Shown here: positions 30,409-42,400 of the stretch, one piece after another
Position numbering within the stretch: position 1 is the first letter of the stretch
How the letters are laid out: each line of letters begins with the position of its first letter
Assembly (NCBI GenBank): GCA_022496805.1
Contig: CM040099.1
Coordinates: forward strand, 17,696,531 to 17,760,530
Length of the DNA stretch: 64,000 nt
DNA from: Pohlia nutans
Taxonomy: Eukaryota; Streptophyta; Bryopsida; Bryales; Mniaceae
Direction: 5' to 3'
The notes under the pieces: generated by a model
Told to the model about the DNA's origin: nothing
The model's database searches: none
What the model saw: the letters and a program-made list of their open reading frames with translations, nothing else
Position numbers and translations under genes: made by a program

Positions 30409-33400
30409 ATGGAGGCCAATGCGGGTCTCATTGCGGGCTCCCACAACCGCAACGAGCTCGTGGTCATCCGAGACCCCGCCAGCGACGGGGTTAGTACTGA
30501 TATCATCGTCATCATACAGTTGCATGTAGTATTAAATTTAGCGAGAGTTTTGAGTGACGATGTTGTGTGCGTGCGTTTGCAGCCGAAGCCTCTGCGTCAC
30601 GTGAACGGGCTGATCTGCAACATCTGCGGCGACGACGTGGGCGTGACGGTGGACGGGGAGCTTTTCGTCGCTTGCTTTGAGTGCGGCTTCCCAGTTTGTC
30701 GCCCCTGCTTCGAGTACGAGCGCAAGGAAGGCAACCAGTCGTGTCCACAGTGCAAATCCCGCTACAATCGACAGAAAGGTATGAATTTTGTGCAAGAGAG
30801 AGTAAGTTTTAGGGTTTCTGAGAGGCATGGTGACCCATGGAAGTTTGCTGTGACTGTAGGGAGTCCTCGCGTGCCGGGTGACGACGATGAAGACGACGGC
30901 GACGACCTGGAGAACGAATTCCGGCTGGAGATGGACAACGCGTCCGTCACGCGCCATGTGACGGACGCCATGTTGCACGGGCACATGAGCTATGGCGGCA
31001 TGTACGACCTCGTGATGCAGCAACAGCCCTCGCCGTTTCCGTTGCTCACCGACGGTAACGGAGACGACGTTGACGACGACGACGACGACGACGAGGAAAA
31101 TCACTCTCACACCATGGCCGTGCCGCCTGGTCCCATGAGCGGCGGCAAGCGCGTGCACCCGCTGCCTTACCTCGAATCCAGCCTCCCTGGTACGTTACAT
31201 TCATTCTCCTCTTCAATCCCCCATCGTTTCAATACGAAAAACAATTGAACATTGTTTGCATCAAAATCAAGAACGCCACTGTTTCAACAAAGTTTCAATC
31301 TTTGAGTGAAGAATGAGGAATTCTCACACCTGCTCAAACAATTTGAATGCAGATTCTAAAGTTGGTTTCAGAAAACTAGTATTGATACCTTTGTGAAACC
31401 AACATTAGAATCTGCATTCAATTGAAATCATATGTTGCAGCCTTACCTCGAGTCCAAAGTTTCAATCTTTGAGTGGAGAATGAGGAATTCTCACACCTGC
31501 TCAAAAAATTTGAATGCAGATTCTAACGTTGGTTACTTTCAGAAAACTAGTAATTAATTCCTTTGTGAAACCAACATTAGAATCTGCATTCAATTGACAT
31601 CATATGTTGCAGCCTTACCTCGAGTCCAACGCCTTTCAATCTCCCATCGTTTCAGTACCAAAAACAACAACCGATTGATTGAACATTGTTTGCATCAAAA
31701 TCAAGAACGCCACTGTTTCAACAAAGTTTCAATCTTTGAGTGGAGAATGAGGAACTCTCACACCTGCTCAAACAATTTGAATGCAGATTCTAACGTTGGT
31801 TTCAGAAAACTAGTATTGATACCTTTGTGAAACCAACGTTAGAATCTGCATTCAATTGACATCCTATGTTGCAGCCTTACCTCGAGTCCAACGCCTTTCA
31901 ATCTCCCATCGTTTCAGTACCAAACACAACAGCCAATTGACATCCTATGTTGTTGTTTGCATCAAAATTAAGAATGCCCAAACAACCCTATTGTTTCAAC
32001 AAAGTTTCTATCGTTGAGATGAGTAGAGTGGAGAATGATGAATTCCCATACCTGCTAAGTAGATCAAAACAATTTGAATGCAGATTCTAACGTTTGCTAG
32101 TATTGATACCTTTGTGAAACCAACATTAGAATCTGCATTCAAACAGATTGCTATTGTTTCAATATCTTGAGCAGTTGTGAGATTTCACCATTCTCATCTC
32201 AACTTTTGAAACTATAGCGTTGTTTGGGCATTTCTTTTGGCTGTTGCTTTTGGTAAAGAAACGATGGTATATAGGGAAGCTTGATGTTACAATAGCCTAA
32301 GCAAACAAAATTTTCACGTACATTCATTAGAGTTGACTCAAAAAGCTTAATGGCGTATTGATTCATGTTCAAATCGTGAGGTTCGAGTTGAAGGAGAAGT
32401 CTATTTTGGAGAACAAGTAAGCATGATGGTGCTTAGTGAGTGGTGTGTTTCCTTTTTCCAAGGGTGTTGGTGCTGCTTTTTTTATTCTTTTTTGAAGTTA
32501 GGCGGGTGAGTGTTTATTGATCGAACTGACATGAGAATTTTGGTGATTCAATTAATGTGGTGTGAATTGATGGGTGAAGTGCAAGCGCGGCCGATGGATC
32601 CCACCAAGGACTTGGCAGCGTACGGGTACGGCAGCGTGGCGTGGAAGGACCGAGTGGAGAGCTGGAAGTTGCGGCAGGAGAAGATGATGACCGAAGGCGC
32701 CCATCACCACAAAGGTGGCGACATGGATCCCAGCGACAACGGCCCTGATCTGCCCATGTAAGCATACATCACTCATTTGTCGAATTGCTTGACGGCTTCG
32801 ACAGATTGCATTGCTCAATCGCTGTTTTTGTTTAGTTGGGAATTTTTGTCATATTTGGGACTCTTTGAAATCTATAACTGGCATAGATTCAGTGGGAAAG
32901 TTTATACACCCCGTAGATTTCAAAGAGTCCGGAAATTCCCAACTAAACGAATATGGAGTTCTCATCTTGAGTGCAGTATGGGAAGATTCGTATGTGTGTG
33001 TGTGCACTTTGGATGCAGCATGTTTTGAGTGCTCAAATTTTTTGAAGTCAAATACGTTCGTTCGTTCGTCAGATTAAATTGCTCATCTTTGTACGTGTGT
33101 GTGTGGGTTTCGAATGCAGTATGTTTTGCGTGAGTTTTAGTGCTGAATTTTTTTTAAGTCTGTAACAAACCTCCCACGGTTTGCTACATAAAATACTATA
33201 TAAAATGGTCTAACTCCAGTGCACCTCATCTTGTGTGATCTCCTCTCTATGGTTGGGTGGGGAGCCTTAGACCATTTCATATAGTATTTTATATAGCAAA
33301 CCGTGGGAGGTTTGTTACAAAGTCAAATTCGTATATTTGACAGATTGAATTGCCCATCTTTGTGTGTGTGCGCTTTGAATGCAGCATGTTTTGAGTGCTC

Positions 33401-36400
33401 AAATTGTTTGAAGTCAAATTCGTTCGTTCGTTCGTCAGATTGAATTGCTCATCTTTGTACGTGCGTGTGTGGGTTTTGAATGCAGTATGTTTTACGTGAA
33501 TTTTTTTAAAGTCAAATTCGTTTATTTGACAGATTGAATTGCCCACCTTTGTCTGTGTCTATTTTGAATGCAGTATGTTTTGAGTGCTCAAACTCTTTTA
33601 AGTCAAATTTTGCATATTCGACAGATTGAGTTCCTTATCTTTGTCTCTGTCGGCGTTTTGAACGCATTATGTTTTGAGACAGTGCACAAATTGTTTGAAG
33701 TCGAATTTTTGTGTTCGACAGATTGAGTTGGGTAATGGCTTGATATGGGTACCCCCTCAAAAAAAAATAGTGTGATTTTCGAGAAATATCTTTTTGGCAA
33801 GAAAAAACATTGGAAAATAACAGAATTAGAGGGTGTTATAGACACCATGACTGCAACTATATACATGGTGTTAAAAGACGGAATTTCTAGCACATATAAC
33901 ATAAATCACACTATGTGAGACGCGTAAAAGTGGTATCCATATCAGGCCATTCCCCAGTCGCCCATCTTTGTATGAGCCTGCGTTTGGAATGCAGCTGTTT
34001 TGAGTGCTCAAGTCAGATTCACATGTAAGGTGGTTACCCCATTCCCAACTGGCTCCTTTCACCAACAGCTAGGGGCATTATCCGCAATCAATGCTGAAAT
34101 GATGTTGGTTGTAGCATGAGTTACAATTGGTAATGGGTTCTCTCTTCTTAGTTTTAGTATATGTAAGTGTGATTATGGATTCGTTGTTGTTGGTTTAAGC
34201 ATCTTTAGTGTGTGCAATACAAATCTTCTTTAGACAGAAAGAGCTCTACCTACATGGTGTGAATGGGATGCGTCATACTTCAACTTTGAAAATTTATAAC
34301 TAATTCATTCTTCATCCAAAAATTATGTTTCAACTTGTGTTGGAATCTGTTTCTTCTTGCCTAACTCTAAAAAATAATAATACTAAATAATATCAATGTC
34401 ATATTCGTATTTCTTATTCAGTTGGGAATGGGGTAACCATCTTACGTAGCAAACTTAAGATAGAATGAATTGCTGATGTTCTTTGTGTTAAATGGGGTTT
34501 GATTGATGTTGCAGAATGGATGAATCTCGGCAGCCGCTGTCGCGGAAAGTGCCGATCCCGTCGGCGTCGATCAACCCGTACCGGATGGTGATCGTGGTGC
34601 GGCTGGTGGTGCTGGCGTTCTTCTTCCGGTACCGCATCCTGCACCCCGTGGACGGCGCGTACGGGCTGTGGCTCACCTCCGTGGTGTGCGAGATCTGGTT
34701 CGCCATCTCCTGGATCCTCGACCAGTTCCCCAAATGGCTCCCCATCAACCGCGAAACCTACTTAGACCGCCTCTCCTTACGGTACCAGTTCATTACTCGC
34801 AACCCCTCCTCATCTTGCCTTTTCCAGCTGGATTCAAATGACATATTCCATCGATGATGTTGTGAAAATAATAGAATTTGGATGGGACCAAATTATATCC
34901 GTGAAGAACAGTGCATGTTTTGGTCAAAAAATAAATAAGTTTGAACAAAAGGAAGTCCACGTAAGGTAGGAGCACCCAATGCCGATAATTTCTACACAAG
35001 GTTGTCACTTTAGAGCGCAAATCTAAGCACGGCATAGAGCCCTTATTGTTTGTTGACCGACACGATAATCTATATATAGTCTACCTAGATTTATGTTTTA
35101 GAATAACTACCGTGTCAAGACATTATCGGCATTGGGTACACTGTCGGAATGAGGTGCTCCTACCTTAGGGCCTAAGGTCGAGCCACCTAAAACCGACCAG
35201 GTACCTAATGCCGATAATTTCTACAAGTGGCTTTCATTTTAGAACGTAAATCTAAATATGTTATAGAGCCTTTATTGTTTGTTGACCAAAACGATAAGCC
35301 ATCTATGGTCTACCTAGATGGGCGTTCTAAAATGAAAGTCATGTGTAGAAATTATCGGCATTAGGTACCTGGTCGGTTTTAGGTGGCTCGAACTTACTCA
35401 AAATTGCTAATTGAGAGGATGATCGAAAGTCTCCATATAACCGTAAAGAACCAAGAAGCCTCGTGTTTCTTTTCAGCTGATTTCAGTGCGATTCATGGTT
35501 TTCAAACGACATATTCATTTGATGATGTTGTGAAAATAGTAGAATTCGGATGGGACCAAATTTCATCAGTGAAGAACATTGCATGTATTGGTCAAAAAAT
35601 AAATTATTTGAGCAAAAGGAAGTCCACATAGGGCCTACTCAAAATTTCTACTTGAAAGGATGAACGAAAGTCTCCATATATATAACCACTAAAGAACTAA
35701 GAAGCCTTATGGTTTCTTTTCAGCTGATTTCAGTACGATTCATGGTTTTCAAATGACATATTCAATTGTGAAAATAACAGAATTCAGATGGGGCCAAATT
35801 CTTTTTTGAGATGGAATGCTAGCTAGTTATTCAATAATTCATTTTAAAAACAGTAATTGAAATCAAAGAATAATAATGCTCAAACAGTGATTCTATAATG
35901 AAATTCTAAAATTTGCCGTTACCTATTTATAAAAAAATACTAGTAAGGAGAAAAAGCGATTTATCTTTGAGTCGAGGATAAAAACAAGACTGCAAAAAAT
36001 CTCAAAGTCTCAATATAACGAATATGGCCTGAGGGATGTCATGTGAATTCGTATCAATCAAACTGGTCATTTTTAAACCATGAGGATTTCAACTCTTTTC
36101 CACCGACACTTCAACGTAGTCGGTGGAAAGATCACTTCAATTCATGCAAGGTGTTTAACTCTTTAAGGACCAGGAAGGCCAAATTTGGCTTCATGTATTT
36201 TGTAGCAGTTTTGAGTGGGTTCTATGTGAAGTTTCTATTGTTCAAATTGATTTATGTTTTTGGTCAACACATGCAATGATCTTTACTAATTCTGGTGATA
36301 TAAAATTTGGTCCTATCTGGATCATACTTTTCATTATATGAATGATTGAATTTTGTCATTTTTAAACCATGAATTCGTATCAATCAAACTGGTCATTTCT

Positions 36401-39400
36401 AAACCATGAGATTCCAACTCTTAAATTCCACTGACACTTCAATGTAGTCGGTGGAAAGATCACTTCAATTCATGCAGGGTGTTTAAGCCCTAAAGGACCA
36501 TAAGGCCTCCAGGGGACTTCATGTTATTTTTTAGCAGTTTTTATTAGGTTTTATGTAGACGTCATTTTAATCAAATTTGTTTGTTTTTTTGACCAAAACA
36601 TGTAATGTTCTTCACTAATTCCGGAGATATAAAATTTGGTCCAAGCCGAGTTATATATTTCACAATATGATCGTTTAAACTTGTCATTTTAAAACCATGA
36701 ATCCTTTAGGGGTTGATGTGAATTCTGGGATGATGTTGATGGTATTAATTAATTGTTGTGCATGCATGCAGGTATGAGAAAGAGGGGGAGCCATCGCAGC
36801 TGGCGCCCGTGGACATTTACGTGAGCACAGTGGACCCGATGAAGGAGCCGCCGCTGGTGACGGCCAACACGATTCTGTCGATTCTGGCGGTGGACTACCC
36901 CGTGGACAAGGTGTCGTGCTACCTGTCCGACGACGGCGCGGCCATGCTCACGTTCGAGGTGGTGTCGGAGACGTCGGAGTTCGCTCGCAAGTGGGTGCCG
37001 TTCTGCAAGAAGTTCAGCATCGAGCCCCGCGCCCCGGAGATGTACTTCGCGCACAAGATCGACTACCTCAAAGACAAAGTGCAGCCCACCTTCGTCAAAG
37101 AACGCCGCGCCATGAAGGTCAGTCAGTCCGTCAGTCAGTCAACCCCACCGATCCATCACCGACATTTCATATTTTCATGGAGCTTTATTATTGTATTTAC
37201 CTTTTGTATAACCCCTAAAGGACCAAGGATTCATGGGTTTTAAATGACAAGTCTAAACGATCATATTTGAGTTAACCGAAAAGAAGCCCATCTAACCTCC
37301 CTTTTTTGCTCTACTTCTAACCTCTTTCTTGAGCTATACTTGGTTGAATAGTGCCGTGTCATAGATTGTCCCCTTGTAGGCCATGGGCTTGGACCTTTGG
37401 TAGAAGGTGTGGGAGTCATTGCAAGGTGTAGAGAATAATGACAAAGGCTTCTTTTAGATTGTCTCCCAACTCATCATGAACTAGTTTTTGGTCTATTTAT
37501 ATTTCAATATGAGTTCAAGAGGAATTCAACACGAGTTTGCTAAAACTTTCCTCTTTGAGCTGACTTTTCGGTTGACTCTATTGTAAAAATTATAATTTGA
37601 ATGGGACCAAATTTTATATCACTGGAATTAGTGAAGAATATTACATATGTTAATAAAAAACTAATTAATTAACAAAAAAGAATCTACATAAAATCTACTC
37701 AAAATCACTGATAAAAACAGGAGCCACCTGGTGGCCTTATGGACCTTTAGGGGATAAATTTTATCATGAACGATTAAGGTTGATTGCCTTTGAACCACCA
37801 ACTTAAGCAATCAGATGAATTTTAGCAACGGTGAAATATTTTTCTTTCAATTTACATAAGGTTTAACAAGGAATGCATCTTTTCCCACAATTTTATGATT
37901 TTGATACAAATCTTGCATGTAGACTTTTGTTGTATCAATTTCTACATGTATGACCCACTCAAAAGTGATAAAAAAGTCATGAAGGTCCTTCAGGAGATGA
38001 GATGAGATAGCACACTTCACCGGGACACTTCATATTAACAAATCCAGGAAAAAATGATTGATCATTCTCACTTGTACTCTTCATCATTCACAGGTATATG
38101 CATGATTCATGGCTTCGATTGATTTGTTGGTAATGTTGCAGAGGGAGTATGAGGAATTCAAAGTGCGCGTGAATGCGCTGGTGGCAAAGGCGCAGAAAGT
38201 GCCAGAAGAGGGATGGACTATGCAGGATGGTACGCCGTGGCCGGGCAACAACACACGCGATCACCCCGGCATGATCCAGGTACTCCCATAATTCTTTCCA
38301 TTGGAATTTAATTGAGTGCAATTATGCTCATATATCATGTATCGTTGTTAACCCCAAAAGGACCATAAGGCCACTAGGTGGCTCCTGTTTTTTCAGTAAT
38401 TTTGAGTAGGTTTTATGTAGATTCTTTTTTTTAATTTAAAAATAATAATTATTCAACATATGTAATAGTCTTCACTAATTCCAGTGATATAAAATTTGGT
38501 CCCATTCAAATTATAATTTTCACAATATGATCGTTTAAACTTGTCATTTTAAAACCATGAATCCCTGGTCCTTTAGGGGTTAAAGCTTGAAACATGGTTG
38601 CAATACTGGCATTTTTGACTGGTCCATAACATGCAGAGCACGAATTAATGAGCCAACCCTGCACACTTATGTAGTCCTTCATAGAGTCCTTAATGGCATA
38701 TTCTAGTGCTTGATCATCCAAATTCGTCCTTAATACTAGGTCCTTAATTCATCCAACTAAGCAGTGGTTGCAAATACAATTTTGTCCTTTTAACATTCAC
38801 AATCTTACATTTTTACCTATGTGGTAATTTTACAACTATAAAAACATTATTCTATAGTTATATTTCATATTTCAAAATAAGCACTGGTTACGTCCAAAGT
38901 GGCTCATTCTTCATGAGATGCTTACATTTTTACCTATGTGGTACTTTTACAACTATAAAACATTGTTGTACAATCCATTCTCCGAAAAACGTACCAAACC
39001 CGCTTGCTTTTGGTTGCTTTGGAGAGTCCTTTGGAGAGTAGCTAGAGACAAGAAAATCATGATTTTCATTCAAAGAACAATTAAACTACAGTATATTTTT
39101 TTCAATTTTCATTCACATGATCATCATTCTCATTCAATTATCCCAAATTTTATACCAAAAAAGAGTTATTTATCACTTACAAAAGTCCTTGGTGAGTCAT
39201 TGAAACCATTGATGACAAAGCTATTCTAGTGCTTTTGATAGCTAATTGTTTACAATATTGCTTTCATCTTGTACTATGTGTTTTTTATACATGTTGGAAA
39301 CATTGACATCACTTTTCTCTCTAATCACAATTTAAATCAAACATCACATTGAAAATGCCTTTAAAAAAACACTGAAGTTTTTTGGAGAATGAACCCTGTA

Positions 39401-42400
39401 TAGTTATATTACATATTTCATATTAGATCTTATATTGATTACTCCCTCTGTCCCAAAGTTATTGTCATGTTTGAAAGTCATGTTTGAAAGTGCTTTTTAA
39501 GTAGGTCATATTGTAAGGAACATGATTAAAAAAGGTTCCAAATTATGTCACTAGAATGATTGAAGAACATTGCATGTGTTCATTGCAACCTAAATAAAAT
39601 TAGCCACAAGGAAGTATTATTTTTTTTGACCTACTTAAAAAAGCACTTTCAAACATGACTTTCAAACAGGACAATAACTTTGGGACGGAGGGAGTAGAAA
39701 GATTCTTCCAGTGGTTACGTCCAAAGTGGCTCATTGACTCATGCTTCTACGCAATGCAGAAAATGTGGTAACCCATGCATGCATGCATGGGCACGTGAAT
39801 TAAAGGTCCACGTTAAGTTTTCATAATATTAAAATCATGGGGATTGATTATTGATGATATATCTCGACTGGTGGTGTTGTGATTGTGTTGTATGACTGCA
39901 GGTGTTTTTGGGGCACAGCGGGGGGTACGACACGGAGGGGCAGGTGCTGCCGCGGCTGGTGTACGTGTCGCGGGAGAAGCGGCCGGGGTTCAACCACCAC
40001 AAGAAGGCGGGCGCTATGAACGCGCTGGTGCGCGTGAGCGCCGTGCTCACCAACGCGCCCTTCTTCCTCAACCTGGACTGCGACCACTACATCAACAACA
40101 GCCAGGCGCTGCGCGAGGCCATGTGCTTCCTCATGGACCCCAACGTCGCGCCCAAGCTCTGCTACGTCCAGTTCCCCCAGCGCTTCGACGGCATCGACCG
40201 CCACGACCGCTACGCCAACCACAACACCGTCTTCTTCGACGTAAGCCAATTGCAAGCCCACCCTCGCTCCCTCCCTAATTAAACCCGTAGCTAGCTTTAA
40301 TTGGTAACCTTATATGTCAGTGGACAAATATTGAAGACTCATGGACTATCTACTGCTGTTTGTACGTGAGCGGAATTTCTAATTGCTAATAAACCACAGT
40401 ACGATAACTATTCCTTGAAAAACCCGAGAGCATCTTTAATGGGAAAAGAAGAAGCCATTAATTCACATTTGCAGAACCAAAAGAAACGCTACATTCTACT
40501 GTAAACCGTGTAAATCATGCTGAAAAAGAAGACTGAATTTGTTTGTACTCAAATTAAAGGAATCGTTGCTTTGGGATTTAGTTACCTTATATGTGGACAA
40601 ATATCTGAATTTGAAGATTCATGGAATATCTTCTGCTGTTTGTGAGTGGAATTTCTAATTGCTAATAAACCACAGTAAGATAACTATTCCTTGAAAAACC
40701 CGAGAGCATTTTTAATGGGGAAAGATGAAGCCATTAATTCGCATTTGCAGAACCAAAAGAATCGCTACATTCTACTGTAAACCGTGTAAATCATGTTGAA
40801 AAAGAAGAGTGGATTTGATTGTAGTCAATTTAAGGGATGATCCTAGCAGTTTCATGCACTTTCATACATAGTAAGTGTAATTCAGATTTAATTCTCTAGG
40901 TCTATGCATCTGCCTAAAGTCACTGAAAGCATTTTAACATATAGATGGAATGAGTGTCCTCTGCAATTGCTGATAGTCTGGTTCTCAATTAGCAAGACTG
41001 AACATGCATGTCAATCTTTGAATGGAAATAGATTTCAGTAAACAACCTTCCACTTTCAATGAAGTTTTGGACATAGTAAGTGTAATTAATGCGGATCGAG
41101 CTCTACGCAATCATTTCAACAGACATATTGGTTGGAAAGAGTATGCTCTACCAGAATTCTGATAACTTGTGGTATGTGTGACTGCAGATCAATCTCAAGG
41201 GGTTGGACGGGATTCAAGGGCCAGTGTACGTGGGAACAGGTTGCGTGTTCAAGCGGCAAGCGTTATACGGATACGAGCCGAAGCTGAAGGAGAAGGCGAG
41301 CAAGAGCGCGGGGTGCGGCTTCGGCGCGTGTGCGTGGTGGTGCTGCTGCTGCGGTGGTGGGAAGCGCAAGAAGAGCAAGAAGAAGAAGTTGTCGAAGAAG
41401 AAGACAGCACCGATCGCACGGTCGGACTCGAGCGTGCCGATCTTCAGCTTGGAAGACATCGAAGAAGAGGAGGACTCGAGCTCCGGCTCGTTCGTGCAGT
41501 CCACGAAGCGGTACGAGAAGCGGTTCGGGCAGTCGCCCGTGTTCGTGGCGTCGACGCTCCTGGAGCACGGCGGCGTGCGCCACGCCGCCAGCGCGGGCTC
41601 GCTCCTGAAGGAAGCCATTCACGTGATCAGCTGCGGGTACGAGGACAAGACGGAGTGGGGGAAGGAGATCGGGTGGATCTACGGGTCGGTCACGGAGGAC
41701 ATCCTGACCGGGTTCAAGATGCACTGCCGCGGCTGGCGCTCCATCTACTGCATGCCGCGCCGGCCCGCGTTCAAAGGCTCCGCGCCCATCAACCTGTCGG
41801 ACCGGCTCAACCAGGTGCTGCGCTGGGCGCTCGGGTCCGTGGAGATTTCGCTCAGCCGCCATTGCCCGCTCTGGTATGGCTATGGCGGACGGCTCAAGTG
41901 CTTGGAGCGCCTCGCGTACATCAACACCACCATTTACCCCTTGACGTCGTTGCCGCTCGTCGCGTATTGCGTGCTCCCCGCCGTGTGCTTGCTCACGGGC
42001 AAGTTCATCATCCCCACTGTAAGTCTCCGTCCCTTCAATTCATGATAAAACACACTTTCCCTCTCAAGAGTGTGGAATGTACTCTCCATAGCACACTCCT
42101 ACATTGATACTGGTTAACCCCTCAAGGACCAAGGATTCATGGTTTTTTTCCCTAAAGGACCACGGATTCATGGTTTTAAAATGAGAATTTCAATTGAGCA
42201 CATTGTGAAAAATAGAATTTAGATGGAACCAAATTTTATATCACTGGAATCAGTGAAGAACATTTTATGTGTTAGTCAAGAAACAAAGAAATTTGAGCAA
42301 GAGGAAAGTCCAGAAAAGGCCTACTCAAATCTACTTAAAAAACATAAGACCCAATTTGGGTTTCTTGGTCCTTTAGGGGTTAAAAGGACAAATTTCAATT

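Larger units (their letters stand above)
32995..34025 (+). repeat. ~108-bp tandem array in CESA intron 4, interrupted by MITEs
   Basis: About six or seven diverged units share CAGATTGAATTGCCCATCTTTG, GAATGCAGTATGTTTTGAGTG and GTCAAATTCG-type words. Two MITEs interrupt the array, at 33161-33319 and 33729-33956. Confidence 0.8.

Noticed and set aside
30538..31158. Long ORFs antisense or out of frame to CESA exons (also 36749-37054, 39848-40278, 41169-42107, 41214-41862, 43508-44455)
   Set aside because: They come from GC-rich third positions of the true exons. The sense frame carries all CESA motifs.
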